DNA of 64,000 nt from Celeribacter indicus (GCF_000819565.1 NZ_CP004393.1:4402001-4466000); one strand, 5' to 3'. Counted from the first letter of the stretch, positions 18,954-28,354 are shown. Notes: a model not told the origin generated them from the sequence alone. A program made the numbers and translations.

Positions 18954-19496
18954 TCACTTCCGGCGCCGGTGTTCGTCGAGACGTGGGAAGATCTCGACGA
19001 AATTGCAAGGCCGGTGGCGGTAGTCGAGCTGCCATTTCAGGATCTCCTCCCAGGCGTCCCGGCAGGCCCCGGTCGAGCCGGGCAGCGCGAAGAGATAGGT
19101 ACCGCCCGCTACGCCGCCGGTCGCGCGCGACTGCACCGCCGACGTGCCGATCTTCTGCATCGACACGAGGGTGAAGACAGTGCCGAAGGCGTCGATCTCC
19201 TTTTCATAGACGTCGCGATGCGCCTCCACCGTCACGTCGCGTCCGGTGAGCCCGGTGCCGCCGGTGGAGATCACCACGTCCACGTCCGGATCGTCGATCC
19301 ATGCCTGAAGCGCCGCGCGGATCGCAGGCCGATCGTCGGTGACGATCTTCCGGTCCGCGAGCTGGTGTCCGGCCTGCGCGATCATCTCCACGAGGGCTCC
19401 GCCGGAACGATCCTCCGCGATGCCACGCGTGTCGGACACGGTCAGCACGGCGATGCGGACCGGGATGAAATCTCTCGTCTCGTCGATACGGGACAT
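18954..19496 (-). CDS. moaB: Molybdenum cofactor biosynthesis protein MoaB
   Basis: MoaB/Mog-type protein that adenylylates molybdopterin or assists Mo insertion. The 180-residue sequence contains the pterin-binding motif [13 protein letters not shown] and the conserved FALPGST block followed by a Trp-rich C terminus. It precedes (on the minus strand follows) the glycosylase gene by 9 bp, so the pair is likely one transcript. moaD and moaE lie about 13 kb away at 31.8-32.5 kb, showing that cofactor genes are dispersed. Confidence 0.92.
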   Translation of the reverse strand: MSRIDETRDFIPVRIAVLTVSDTRGIAEDRSGGALVEMIAQAGHQLADRKIVTDDRPAIRAALQAWIDDPDVDVVISTGGTGLTGRDVTVEAHRDVYEKEIDAFGTVFTLVSMQKIGTSAVQSRATGGVAGGTYLFALPGSTGACRDAWEEILKWQLDYRHRPCNFVEIFPRLDEHRRRK

Positions 19497-19505
19497 GGTG
19501 TCACC

Positions 19506-20294
19506 TCATGCGAGCGCGCGCAGCCGCGCCTGGATCTCGAGCAGGTCGGCCCAGGCCTCCCGCTTCGCGGCGGGCGTGCGCAACAGATAGGCCGGATGGG
19601 TCATCGGCATCGCCGGCTTGCCCAGAACCGTCTGCCAGTTGCCCCGGAGCCGCGTGATCCCGGCCCGGCCCAGAAGGGCGGTGCAGGCCCAGTTGCCCAT
19701 GAGCACGAGCACATCCGGGTCGGCCAGTTCGATATGCCGCAGGAGGAACGGCTTCAGCATCGCGATTTCCTCCCGCGTCGGATCGCGGTTCTCGGGCGGG
19801 CGCCACGGGATCGGGTTGGTGATGTAGAGCGCATGCTCGGCATCGGGCGCGGTCCGGTCGAGGCCGATGGCCGCGAACATCCGGTCGAGGAACTGGCCCG
19901 AGCGCCCGACGAAAGGCTTGCCCTGGATGTCCTCCTCGCGCCCCGGCGCCTCCCCGACGATCATCACCCGCGCTTTCGGATTGCCATCCGAGAAGACGAG
20001 ATTGCGCGCGCCGCGTTTCAGATCGCAATGCTCGAACCCCGCCACGGCGTCGCGCAGCGCCTCGAGCGATCCCGCCGCCCGCGCAAGCGCAAGCGCCTCC
20101 GCCGCCGTGTCGACCTTCTCCTCCGGCGCCGGAACGGTGGCCGGACGTGCCTCCGCCGACGCGGCCGGCTTCGGACGTTCCTGCGGGATCTCGTAGCGAT
20201 TGACAGGCGTCTCCCCGATCGCCTCGTCGGCGCCGAGGTCGATCATCCACTCCAGAAGAGCGTGGGCCTGCCAATAGTCGGGTTGAGTCTCCAT
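19506..20294 (-). CDS. Family-4-like uracil-DNA glycosylase lacking cluster cysteines
   Basis: DNA-repair enzyme removing uracil. The 262-residue protein has motif 1 as [17 protein letters not shown] and the conserved [12 protein letters not shown] and a C-terminal THPAYLLR motif. Family-4 enzymes normally hold a 4Fe-4S cluster with four Cys; here only Cys90 (FEHCDLKRG) remains near the first pair, the Cys preceding the RPPxNR motif is Trp, and the fourth position is not Cys; the only other Cys is in NWACTALL. An N-terminal extension of about 80 residues is low-complexity. It is divergent from pyrB across 141 bp. Confidence 0.88.
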   Translation of the reverse strand: METQPDYWQAHALLEWMIDLGADEAIGETPVNRYEIPQERPKPAASAEARPATVPAPEEKVDTAAEALALARAAGSLEALRDAVAGFEHCDLKRGARNLVFSDGNPKARVMIVGEAPGREEDIQGKPFVGRSGQFLDRMFAAIGLDRTAPDAEHALYITNPIPWRPPENRDPTREEIAMLKPFLLRHIELADPDVLVLMGNWACTALLGRAGITRLRGNWQTVLGKPAMPMTHPAYLLRTPAAKREAWADLLEIQARLRALA

Positions 20295-20435
20295 GACGCG
20301 ACGCTACCCGCTGCACGGCGCAAGGTAAATCTGTCACCGGATTCTTTGTGCCCGCAAATCTCCGCCCCATTGCCGCGCCGCGCCCGCTTTTCTATAACGC
20401 GGGTCAGGTCGCGCGTTCTGTTCGAGAGGGGCATC

Positions 20436-21395
20436 ATGGCATTCCGGCAAAAACACCTTCTGGGCATCGAACCGCTGCATCCGACCGAGATCACGACGGT
20501 CCTCGACGTGGCCGAACGCTATGTCGAGCAGAACCGCCGCACGGACAAGCATTCCGACGCGCTGAGGGGCCTCACCCAGATCAACATGTTCTTCGAGAAC
20601 TCGACGCGCACGCAGTCCTCCTTCGAACTCGCCGGGAAGCGGCTCGGCGCGGATGTTATGAACATGTCGATGCAGGCTTCCTCGATCAAGAAGGGTGAGA
20701 CGCTGATCGACACGGCGCTGACGCTGAACGCGATGCATCCCGACCTGCTCGTCGTGCGCCATCCGCATTCGGGCGCGGTCGACCTTCTGGCGCAAAAGGT
20801 CAATTGCGCGGTGCTTAACGCAGGCGATGGCAAGCACGAACACCCGACCCAGGCGCTTCTCGACGCGCTGACGATCCGGCGGGCAAAGGGGCGGCTTCAC
20901 CGGCTCAACATCGCGATCTGCGGCGACATCGCCCATAGCCGCGTGGCACGCTCCAACCTCATTCTGCTGGGCAAGATGGAGAACCGCGTGCGTCTCGTCG
21001 GCCCGCCGACGCTCGTGCCGCAACAGTTCCGGGAGTTCGGCTGCGAGATCTACGACGACATGCGCGAAGGGCTTCAGGACGTCGACGTGGTGATGATGCT
21101 CCGGCTTCAGAAGGAGCGCATGGACGGCGGCTTCATCCCCTCCGAGCGCGAATATTTCTATCGCTACGGCCTCGATGGCGAAAAGCTGGGCTTCGCCAAG
21201 CCCGACGCCATCGTCATGCACCCCGGCCCGATGAACCGCGGCGTGGAAATCGACGGCACCATCGCCGACGACATCAACCGTTCGGTCATCCAGGAGCAGG
21301 TGGAGATGGGCGTGGCCGTGCGCATGGCCGCAATGGAGCTTTTGGCGCGCAACCTGCGTTCCTCCCGTGAAGCCACGGAGGGAACGATGGTATGA
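20436..21395 (+). CDS. pyrB: Aspartate carbamoyltransferase catalytic subunit
   Basis: Catalyses the committed step of pyrimidine synthesis, carbamoyl phosphate plus aspartate. The 319-residue product has the carbamoyl-phosphate site [13 protein letters not shown], the KKGET segment, [10 protein letters not shown] and the C-terminal [12 protein letters not shown] motif. ATG 20436 follows GAGAGGGGC. The stop overlaps the next start (ATGA at 21392-21395). A gene resembling pyrC follows 830 bp downstream, the arrangement seen in ATCases that assemble with a dihydroorotase-like partner. Confidence 0.95.
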   Translation: MAFRQKHLLGIEPLHPTEITTVLDVAERYVEQNRRTDKHSDALRGLTQINMFFENSTRTQSSFELAGKRLGADVMNMSMQASSIKKGETLIDTALTLNAMHPDLLVVRHPHSGAVDLLAQKVNCAVLNAGDGKHEHPTQALLDALTIRRAKGRLHRLNIAICGDIAHSRVARSNLILLGKMENRVRLVGPPTLVPQQFREFGCEIYDDMREGLQDVDVVMMLRLQKERMDGGFIPSEREYFYRYGLDGEKLGFAKPDAIVMHPGPMNRGVEIDGTIADDINRSVIQEQVEMGVAVRMAAMELLARNLRSSREATEGTMV

Positions 21396-21913
21396 CCGAT
21401 GCACATGACATTCCGCAATCCGGCGCCCGGCTCGTCTGGGTCTTCTCCTATGACGGCACGATCGACGGGCTTGAAGCACTTTCACCCGAAGCGCTGGCCG
21501 AGGCGCTCGGCCTTCAGGCCGCGCCCGAGGAAAGCGCGGTCGAGTGGTTCGATGTGTCCACGCTCAACGACTACGGATTTTCCCGCTACCTCTCGGAGGC
21601 GAGCGGCATGGAAATTCGTGACGAGGCGGCTAAACTCGATGCCCTGGACGGACCGGTGCTTCTGGTCTTCTCCACGGGGCTAAACGAAAAGGACACGACT
21701 TTCGCGCCGAAACCGCCCTTCCGCCTCGTCGGTCGCTACGGCACGCCGGTCGAACTTCCGCCCCACACCGGTCTCGAGAGCATGAGCGCGGAGGGGCAGT
21801 TGCCACAGGGCGCGCCGCCCGCCAGCAATGCGCGGATTTCCGGCATGGTGGCGACGGTCGTCCTGATCTTCCTTGCGATCTTCGTCGTCGCCTTCGTCTG
21901 GATCGGCGGATGA
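21392..21913 (+). CDS. Unknown protein coupled to pyrB, C-terminal membrane helix
   Basis: A 173-residue protein that I cannot place in a named family. Residues 1-145 are soluble with a conserved-looking start ([19 protein letters not shown]) and a middle strand [14 protein letters not shown]; residues 151-172 form one strongly hydrophobic helix ending GG, so it looks tail-anchored. ATGA overlap with the pyrB stop means it is translated by coupling. Its place between pyrB and the pyrC-like gene suggests a link to the ATCase complex, which is inference only. Confidence 0.72.
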   Translation: MTDAHDIPQSGARLVWVFSYDGTIDGLEALSPEALAEALGLQAAPEESAVEWFDVSTLNDYGFSRYLSEASGMEIRDEAAKLDALDGPVLLVFSTGLNEKDTTFAPKPPFRLVGRYGTPVELPPHTGLESMSAEGQLPQGAPPASNARISGMVATVVLIFLAIFVVAFVWIGG

Positions 21914-22223
21914 GCGACGGCCGGGGCAAGCACACCCTCTGGCGGGATCTGCCTGACCGCGCCCTCCGCTGGCGCGCGTGGCATTCGCCCCTCGACCGCC
22001 GCCGCTGCGGTGCGACCGCGAGGCCGCGCGCCGGACGCACACCCGGCGGCATCCGCCTCACCCCCGCGTCCGGTGTGGGATTTGACGGCACAGGGTCCGG
22101 ACCTTTTCGTTTTCTCGCAAAGGCGACGTCCCTCCCCTGTGTTGACAGCGCGCCGGGATTTTCCGACCTACCGGAGGCGCACGGCGGCGGCCGCCCGATC
22201 CGCGATATCCAGAGAGGCCAAGC
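21914..22223 (+). other. Gap before the pyrC-like gene
   Basis: 310 bp with no gene I can support. A 105-codon open frame starts at ATG 21910 but is rich in Arg/Pro/Trp and lacks family character. A TTGACA hexamer at 22142-22147 with a weak GACCTA at 22165-22170 (17-bp spacing) is a candidate promoter that would let the pyrC-like gene and plsY be transcribed apart from pyrB. Confidence 0.4.
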
Positions 22224-23489
22224 ATGACCATCTTCACCAATGCCCGTCTCATCGACCCCGAGGCGCTGACCGACGAAATCGGCTGGCTCCGGCTCGAAGG
22301 CTCCGCCATCGCCGAGCGCGGCACCGGTGCGCCGCCGTGGGGGGACAGCATCGACTGCGCGGGGAAATGCCTCGCACCGGGGATCGTTGATCTGGGCGTG
22401 AAGGTCTCCGAGCCCGGCGAGCGGCACAAGGAGAGCTTCGCCTCCGCCGGGCGTGCCGCCGCCGCGGGCGGGGTCACGACGATGATCACCCGCCCCGACA
22501 CGCAAAGCGCCATCGACACGCCCGAAGTGCTCGAATTCGTACAGCGCCGCGCCGCCAGCGACGCCATGGTCAGGGTCCGGCACATGGCCGCGCTCACCAA
22601 GGGGCGCGAGGGGCGCGAAATGGTCGAGATCGGCTTCCTGATGGATGCGGGCGCGGTCGCCTTCACCGATTGCGATCATGTGGTCGAGAACACGAAGGTC
22701 CTGCAACGCGCGCTCACCTATGCGCGCTCCTGCGGGGCGCTCGTCATCGGCCATCCGCAGGATCCGGGACTGTCGCAGGGGGCGGCGGCGACCTCCGGCA
22801 AATTCGCGGCCCTCCGCGGGCTTCCGGCTGTATCGCCAATGGCCGAACGCATGGGCCTCGACCGCGACCTCGCGCTGATCGAGATGACCGGCGCACGCTA
22901 TCATTTCGACCAGATCACCACCGCCCGCGCCCTGTCCGCCCTCGAAAGGGCGAAGGCCAAGGGGCTCGACGTGACCGCGGGCGTGTCGATCCATCACCTG
23001 ACGCTCAACGAGCTTGACGTGGGCGACTACCGCACCTTCTTCAAGGTAAAGCCGCCGCTGCGATCGGAGGAGGACCGGCTCGCGATGGTCGCGGCGGTCG
23101 GATCGGGGCTGATCGACATCATCTGTTCCATGCACACCCCGCAGGACGAAGAGAGCAAGCGCCTGCCCTTCGAGGAGGCGGCCTCCGGCGCGGTCGCGCT
23201 GGAGACGCTGCTTCCGGCGGCGCTCCGGCTCTACCATGCCGGCCAGCTCTCCCTGCCGCAGCTTTTCCGCGCCATGGCGCTCAACCCGGCCAGCCGGCTC
23301 GGGCTCGACAGCGGACGGCTCGCCGAGGGCGCTCCCGCCGATCTCGTGCTTTTCGATCCCGACGCGCCTTTCGTACTCGATCGCTTCACCCTGCGCTCCA
23401 AATCGAAGAACACGCCCTTCGACGGCGCGCGCCTTCAGGGAAAGGTCAAGGGCACCTGGGTCGGCGGAGAGAGAGTGTTCGAGGGCTGA
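22224..23489 (+). CDS. pyrC: Dihydroorotase-like protein without metal ligands
   Basis: A 421-residue member of the cyclic amidohydrolase family, aligned over its whole length with type I dihydroorotases (EPGERHKESFASAGRAAAAGG, VTTMITRPDT, VKPPLRSEEDR, LNPASRLGL). The catalytic features are missing: the HxH that should follow the first conserved Asp reads G-V-K (residues 58-60), the Asn of the NT-P motif is Arg, and the DHAPH segment reads SMHTPQ near residue 300. This matches the non-catalytic PyrC'/PyrX homologues that support ATCase assembly in Pseudomonas. A catalytic dihydroorotase would then be needed elsewhere. The symbol reflects homology, not activity. Confidence 0.85.
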   Translation: MTIFTNARLIDPEALTDEIGWLRLEGSAIAERGTGAPPWGDSIDCAGKCLAPGIVDLGVKVSEPGERHKESFASAGRAAAAGGVTTMITRPDTQSAIDTPEVLEFVQRRAASDAMVRVRHMAALTKGREGREMVEIGFLMDAGAVAFTDCDHVVENTKVLQRALTYARSCGALVIGHPQDPGLSQGAAATSGKFAALRGLPAVSPMAERMGLDRDLALIEMTGARYHFDQITTARALSALERAKAKGLDVTAGVSIHHLTLNELDVGDYRTFFKVKPPLRSEEDRLAMVAAVGSGLIDIICSMHTPQDEESKRLPFEEAASGAVALETLLPAALRLYHAGQLSLPQLFRAMALNPASRLGLDSGRLAEGAPADLVLFDPDAPFVLDRFTLRSKSKNTPFDGARLQGKVKGTWVGGERVFEG

Positions 23490-23528
23490 TCGCCGCACGT
23501 TTCGCATATCCAGACAGGAAGACTCCAG

Positions 23529-24113
23529 ATGATGATGCTCCTCACCGCCCTGCTCGCCTATCTCCTCGGGTCGATCCCCTTCGGCATCGTCATGGCGCGC
23601 CTCTTCGGCCTCGGCGACCTGCGCCAAATCGGATCGGGCAATATCGGCGCGACCAATGTGCTGCGCACCGGCAACAAGTTCGCGGCCTTCCTCACGCTGC
23701 TGGGCGACAGCGGCAAGGGTGCGGCGGCAGTGCTTCTTGCCCGCGCCCTCGTCGGCGAACAGGCGGCGGGCATCGCCGGGCTCTGCGCCATGCTCGGCCA
23801 TCTCTACCCGCTCTTCCTGCGCTTCCGGGGCGGCAAGGGCGTCGCGACCTTCCTCGGCACGCTCATCGCGCTCTCCTGGCCCGCCGGGCTCCTGGCCTGT
23901 GCGACATGGCTTCTGGTGGCGGTCGTCACCCGTTATTCGAGCCTCTCCGCCCTTGTCGCCGCGCTGCTCGCTCCGATCTATACAGCGGTCTTCTATCACC
24001 TCCACGGCGCGCTTCTCGTGCTGGTGCTGACCGCGCTCATCTTTTTCAAGCACCGGGACAACATCCTGCGGCTGAAGGCGGGAACGGAAACGAAGATCGG
24101 CCAGAAGGGCTGA
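23529..24113 (+). CDS. plsY: Glycerol-3-phosphate acyltransferase PlsY
   Basis: Membrane acyltransferase that uses acyl-phosphate to make lysophosphatidate. The 194-residue polytopic protein has the family motifs [18 protein letters not shown] and FRGGKGVAT, and ends with a basic tail. The gene follows the pyrC-like gene by 39 bp and is probably co-transcribed with it. Start MMMLL gives three near-equivalent ATG codons at 23529-23537. Confidence 0.94.
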   Translation: MMMLLTALLAYLLGSIPFGIVMARLFGLGDLRQIGSGNIGATNVLRTGNKFAAFLTLLGDSGKGAAAVLLARALVGEQAAGIAGLCAMLGHLYPLFLRFRGGKGVATFLGTLIALSWPAGLLACATWLLVAVVTRYSSLSALVAALLAPIYTAVFYHLHGALLVLVLTALIFFKHRDNILRLKAGTETKIGQKG

Positions 24114-24210
24114 GGCCCCGGTGCGACCCCGAGCGGGCAAGCCCTTGAATTCCCCGCGGTTCGGCGCATGTCATGACGGAGAGAACGATCCCCCGACCAA
24201 GGAGTGAGCA

Positions 24211-24633
24211 ATGGGCTTCCTGACCGCCATCCGATCCTGCTTCGAGAAATACGTCACCTTCTCCGGCCGGGCGCGCCGTGCGGAATACTGGTGGTGGGCG
24301 CTGTTCGTCATGATCGGCAGCCTGATCCTCGGCGGGGTCGACACGATCTTCTTCGGCGTTCCGGAGATCACGGGCCCGACGGCGGGGCTGTTCTCGCTCC
24401 TGACCTTCCTGCCGGGTCTCGCGGTCTGGGTGCGCCGCCTGCACGATGTCGGGCGGTCCGGCTGGTGGGTCTTCCTGATCGTGATCCCCCTGATCGGATG
24501 GATCGTGCTCCTGGTCTGGGCCGCGTCGCGCGGCGATCAGGGTGCGAACCGCTACGGAGCCGACCCGGTCACCGAGGCGGAGGACGGCCGTCCCCTGTCC
24601 GCCTCGGGCATTCCGCCGGTCGAGCGCCGCTGA
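24211..24633 (+). CDS. DUF805 inner-membrane protein
   Basis: A 140-residue membrane protein with the DUF805 N terminus (CFEKYVTFSGRARRAEYWWW) and the conserved RRLHDVGRSGWW segment, plus three to four hydrophobic helices. Function of the family is unknown. AAGGAGTGAGCA precedes ATG 24211. The stop codon directly abuts the end of the convergent gshA gene (24633/24634). Confidence 0.92.
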   Translation: MGFLTAIRSCFEKYVTFSGRARRAEYWWWALFVMIGSLILGGVDTIFFGVPEITGPTAGLFSLLTFLPGLAVWVRRLHDVGRSGWWVFLIVIPLIGWIVLLVWAASRGDQGANRYGADPVTEAEDGRPLSASGIPPVERR

Positions 24634-26004
24634 TCAGTAGGAATATTCCGCGAAGACACGGGTCACATCGCCGTTCCAATCGCCTTCGAACCGTTCGATC
24701 AGCTCGTCGGCGGGCGATTTTCCGGTGTCCACGCTGTCCTTGAGCGCGTTGAGGAAATGGGTCTCGTCCGGCACCATCCCGCCCGCGCCGGGACGGGCGC
24801 GCGCGGCAAGGCCCCGCTCCGCGATGGCGACGCTCTCGCGCGCGAGGTCGAGCATCTTCACCCCGCCGACCTCGGCCGCGAGCCCCTTCACCGAGGCGGC
24901 GACGCGCAGCTCCTGCCGGAAATCGGCACTCCATCCCCGCATGAGATCCGTGGCCGCATCGAGCGCCGACTGGTCGTAGAGCAACCCGACCCAGAAGGCC
25001 GGCAACGCGCAGAGCCGCCGCCACGGCCCCCCGTCGGCGCCACGCATCTCCATGTATTTCTTGATCCGCGCCTCGGGAAAGATCGTGGTGAGGTGATCGG
25101 CCCAGTCGCTGAGCGTCGGCTTTTCCCCCGGCATCGCGGGCAGTTCACCCTTCAGGAAGTCGCGGAAGGACTGGCCGAGCGCGTTGATATACTTGCCATC
25201 GCGATAGACGAAATACATCGGCACATCGAGCGCATAGTCGACATAGCGCTCGAACCCCATCCCGTCCTCGAAGACGAAGGGCAGCATGCCCGTGCGCGAC
25301 GGATCGAGATGGCGCCAGATATAGGAGCGCCAGGACTTGTGGCCGTTGAGCTTGCCCTCACGGAAGGGCGAATTGGCGAAGAGCGCCGTCGCGACCGGTT
25401 GCAGCGCGAGCGCCACGCGGAACTTCTGCACCATGTCCGCCTCGGAGGCGAAATCGAGGTTCACCTGAACCGTGCAGGTCCGCCGCATCATGTCGCGCCC
25501 GGTGCTGCCGACCTTGTCCATGTAGGCGTCCATCAGCTTGTAGCGCCCCTTCGGCATCAGCGGCATGTCCTCGTGCCGCCAGTGCGGCGCCATGCCGAGC
25601 CCGATGAAACGCGCGCCGATGTCATCGGCCACCGACTGCACCTCGCGCAGGTGCTCGTTCACCTCGTCGCAGGTCTGGTGGATGGTCTCGAGCGGCGCGC
25701 CGGAGAGTTCGAGCTGCCCCCCCGGCTCGAGCGAGATGTTCGCCCCGTCCTTCTCGAGCCCGATGAGATATTCCCCCTCAAAGATGGGGTTCCAGCCGAA
25801 ACGGTCCTGGATGCCCTCCAGAATGGCCTTGATCGACCGTTCTCCGGCATAGGGAAGCGGCGCCAGCGTATCCTTGCAATAACCGAATTTCTCATGCTCC
25901 GTCCCAATCTTCCACGCGTCTCGGGGTTTGCACCCGGACATGAGGTAAGCAACCAGATCGTCGTGGCTTTCGATCAGGCCGCCGCCGGATTGTGGAATGG
26001 ACAT
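24634..26004 (-). CDS. gshA: Glutamate-cysteine ligase, plant/alphaproteobacterial type
   Basis: First enzyme of glutathione synthesis. The 456-residue sequence shows the type 3 (plant-like) signature: WKIGTEHEKFGY near the N terminus, SLEPGGQLELSGAPLETIH, RTCTVQVNLDF and PMYFVYRDGKYIN. ATG 26004 is preferred over an in-frame start at 26049 because the family begins close to this point. It is the third gene after rsmE and a small membrane protein on the minus strand, separated from the latter by 78 bp. Confidence 0.95.
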   Translation of the reverse strand: MSIPQSGGGLIESHDDLVAYLMSGCKPRDAWKIGTEHEKFGYCKDTLAPLPYAGERSIKAILEGIQDRFGWNPIFEGEYLIGLEKDGANISLEPGGQLELSGAPLETIHQTCDEVNEHLREVQSVADDIGARFIGLGMAPHWRHEDMPLMPKGRYKLMDAYMDKVGSTGRDMMRRTCTVQVNLDFASEADMVQKFRVALALQPVATALFANSPFREGKLNGHKSWRSYIWRHLDPSRTGMLPFVFEDGMGFERYVDYALDVPMYFVYRDGKYINALGQSFRDFLKGELPAMPGEKPTLSDWADHLTTIFPEARIKKYMEMRGADGGPWRRLCALPAFWVGLLYDQSALDAATDLMRGWSADFRQELRVAASVKGLAAEVGGVKMLDLARESVAIAERGLAARARPGAGGMVPDETHFLNALKDSVDTGKSPADELIERFEGDWNGDVTRVFAEYSY

Positions 26005-26082
26005 GCGTGCTTCTCCGGAGCGTTGAAGTGTCCGCAAGACTTGGTTCATGCGTCTGGCGAAGTCAATCCATCCCTCGGGCGG

Positions 26083-26589
26083 TCAGTGCAGACGCGCTGT
26101 GCGTTTGCGCCAGATCACCACGGGACTGTCCGGCGCCTGTCTGATCTGCCGCAGCATCCGCTCCGTCTCGATCCCGTCGAGCGCCACGAAGACGTCGAAA
26201 AGCCGGTCCGCCCCGAAGGCGTCGAGCGGGATGCGCAACGGCATCTGGCCCGGCGCGTCCAGAAGCCAGGCCGCCTTGCCGTCGCCTTCCGGCAGGAGCA
26301 TGACGGAGGTGAGGGCCGCGATCTCGGCCTGGCCGCCGCCCTGCGGGGTGAAATAGCTGACAACGCCCTCGTCCACCTCCACCGCACCGAAGCCGCCGCC
26401 GGTCGTGGCAAAGCGCGCCCGTTGCACCGCGGCGAGCACAAAGCCCGCGGAAATGAGCGTGAAGGCGAGAGCGACCCAGAAAACCGCGCCATAGGCGGCG
26501 AACGTCCACCACAGCAGGAGCCCCGTGAGCGCGCCGCCGGCGATCACCTCGCGCCAGCGCCGGAGGGCAGCTTTCACCTCGGGCCTCAC
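26083..26589 (-). CDS. Membrane protein between rsmE and gshA
   Basis: A 168-residue protein with two adjacent hydrophobic helices near the N terminus (GGALTGLLLWWTFAAYG and VFWVALAFTLISAGFVLAAV) followed by a soluble beta-rich domain of about 105 residues (GGFGAVEVDEGVVSYF...). I do not recognise the family beyond its recurrence beside rsmE in Rhodobacteraceae. GTG 26589 is chosen because GTGA overlaps the rsmE stop, so translation is coupled; GTG 26577 is the alternative. Confidence 0.72.
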   Translation of the reverse strand: MRPEVKAALRRWREVIAGGALTGLLLWWTFAAYGAVFWVALAFTLISAGFVLAAVQRARFATTGGGFGAVEVDEGVVSYFTPQGGGQAEIAALTSVMLLPEGDGKAAWLLDAPGQMPLRIPLDAFGADRLFDVFVALDGIETERMLRQIRQAPDSPVVIWRKRTARLH

Positions 26590-27311
26590 GCCCAGTCCCC
26601 GAACCGCTGCTGCCAGACGGTCATCGCCGCGACCGCCGCCGTGTCCGCGCGCAGGATGCGCGGTCCGAGGGACACGGGATGCGCGAAGGGCAGCGCGTGA
26701 AGCCGCGCGCGCTCCGCCTCCGAAAACCCACCCTCGGGGCCGATGAGGATCGCCCATTTCCCACCCGTCGCCATACCGGGCGCCGCCGCCGCGCCGGCGA
26801 GTGCCTCGTCGCAGAACATGATCTGCCGCTCCGCGTCCCAGTCCGCGAGCAGACGGTCGAGCCGCGCGAGCTCCGCGACCTCGGGCACATAGGTGCCGCC
26901 GCATTGCTCCGCCGCCTCGACCGCATGAGCCTGCAACCGGTCCTGGCGGATACGGTCGGAATTGGTGAATTCGGTCTGCACCGGCAGGATGCGCGCAGCG
27001 CCCATCTCGGCGGCCTTCTCGACGATGAAGTCGGTGCGCGCCTTCTTGATCGGCGCAAAGAGGAGCCAGAGATCGGGCGGCACCTGAAGCGGGCGCGTCC
27101 GTTCGACACAGGTCAGGACGCCGCCCTTCTTGCCCGCCTCGGCCACGTCGGCGCGATATTCGCTGTCGCGGCCGTTGAAGAGCAGGACCGGCGCCCCCAC
27201 GGGCAGGCGCATCACTCCGAACAGGTAATGCGCCTGGTCGCGGTCCAGAGGAATGGATTGCCCCTCGGACAGCGGGTGATCTACATAGAGCCTGATCTTT
27301 GCCTGAACCAT
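26586..27311 (-). CDS. rsmE: 16S rRNA (uracil-1498-N3)-methyltransferase
   Basis: SPOUT methyltransferase of 241 residues. It contains the N-terminal PUA-like start (IRLYVDHPLSEGQ, ending with YLFGVMRL), the EKAAEMG block and the knot motif IGPEGGFSEAE, then SLGPRILRADTA. ATG 27311 matches the family start. It is divergent from ubiA with only 11 bp between the two start codons, so its promoter must lie inside ubiA coding sequence or be leaderless. Confidence 0.94.
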   Translation of the reverse strand: MVQAKIRLYVDHPLSEGQSIPLDRDQAHYLFGVMRLPVGAPVLLFNGRDSEYRADVAEAGKKGGVLTCVERTRPLQVPPDLWLLFAPIKKARTDFIVEKAAEMGAARILPVQTEFTNSDRIRQDRLQAHAVEAAEQCGGTYVPEVAELARLDRLLADWDAERQIMFCDEALAGAAAAPGMATGGKWAILIGPEGGFSEAERARLHALPFAHPVSLGPRILRADTAAVAAMTVWQQRFGDWA

Positions 27312-27322
27312 GGACCCTACAT

Positions 27323-28288
27323 ATGACCGAAGACGTGCGCGCGCCAGAGCCCAGAGGACAAGTGTCGGATGCCGTGAGAGGCAACTGGGTGGACCACCTC
27401 GCCCCGGCCTGGAGCCGGCCCTATCTGCGCCTGTCGCGGGCGGACCGGCCGATCGGCACATGGCTGCTGCTCCTGCCCTGCTGGTGGGGGGCGCTCCTTG
27501 CCGCGTCGCAGGCGGGCGCCTTCACCCTGCGCACCGGCTGGATCCTGCTGGGCTGCGCCCTCGGCGCATGGCTCATGCGCGGGGCGGGCTGCACCTGGAA
27601 CGACATCACCGACCGCGAATTCGACGCCTCCGTGGCGCGGACGAAAAGCCGGCCGATCCCCTCCGGGCAGGTGACGGCGCGACAGGCTGCCGCCTGGATG
27701 GTGATCCAGAGCCTTCTGGCCCTGGCGATCCTTCTGAGCTTCGGCCGGCTCGCGATCCTGCTGGGCGTCATCTCGCTCCTGCCGGTCGCGATCTATCCCT
27801 TCGCCAAGCGCTTCACATGGTGGCCGCAGATCTTCCTCGGTATCGCCTTCAACTGGGGCGCGCTGCTGGCCTATGCCGCGGTGGCCGGCAGGCTCACCGC
27901 CGCGCCGGTCTTCCTCTATCTCGCGGGGATCGCCTGGACGCTGTTCTACGACACGATCTACGCCCATCAGGACAAGGAGGACGACGCGCTGATCGGGGTG
28001 AAGTCGACGGCGCGGCTGTTCGGTGCGCAGACCGCGCGCTGGCTCAAGCGCTTTCTCGTGGTCGCCGTGCTGCTGATGGCCGCCGCCGTGATCGAGGCGC
28101 TCGCGGACGGACCGATGCTTGCACTCGTGCTCGGCCTCGGCGCGCCCTGGGCGATCGGGCTGCACATGACCTGGCAGATGTCTCGGCTTGACATCGACAA
28201 TCCCGATGTTTGCCTGCGACTGTTTCGCGCGAACCGGGATGCGGGCCTGCTCGCTGCGCTGTTTCTTGCCGCTTCCGTCTTCGTCTGA
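27323..28288 (+). CDS. ubiA: 4-hydroxybenzoate octaprenyltransferase
   Basis: Membrane prenyltransferase that attaches the polyprenyl chain to 4-hydroxybenzoate in ubiquinone synthesis, thus a user of the product of the synthase at the left edge. The 321-residue polytopic protein carries both Asp motifs, NDITDREFD and DTIYAHQDKEDD, and the N-terminal SRADRPIGTWLLLLPCWWG. ATG 27323 fits the family; no clear ribosome-binding site is visible in the 11-bp gap to the divergent rsmE, which suggests a very short leader. Confidence 0.94.
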   Translation: MTEDVRAPEPRGQVSDAVRGNWVDHLAPAWSRPYLRLSRADRPIGTWLLLLPCWWGALLAASQAGAFTLRTGWILLGCALGAWLMRGAGCTWNDITDREFDASVARTKSRPIPSGQVTARQAAAWMVIQSLLALAILLSFGRLAILLGVISLLPVAIYPFAKRFTWWPQIFLGIAFNWGALLAYAAVAGRLTAAPVFLYLAGIAWTLFYDTIYAHQDKEDDALIGVKSTARLFGAQTARWLKRFLVVAVLLMAAAVIEALADGPMLALVLGLGAPWAIGLHMTWQMSRLDIDNPDVCLRLFRANRDAGLLAALFLAASVFV

Positions 28289-28317
28289 TTGCAGCGCAGG
28301 AAGGATGCCCCTAAGAG
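28289..28317 (+). promoter_or_regulatory. Candidate promoter for the OmpA-type gene
   Basis: TTGCAG at 28289-28294 and TAAGAG at 28312-28317 with 17-bp spacing, immediately after the ubiA stop and about 38 bp before the start codon. Matches to consensus are only partial (4/6 and 3/6). Confidence 0.3.
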
Positions 28318-28354
28318 AGACTCCTCGGTAAAAAAACAGGTTCTGTTCACCCCG

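Noticed and set aside
21910..22227. 105-codon frame after the pyrB-coupled gene, with an ATGA-like start
   Set aside because: Arg/Pro/Trp-rich, no conserved motif, no codon bias like neighbours, and it runs into the pyrC ribosome-binding region. The start overlap is probably coincidence.
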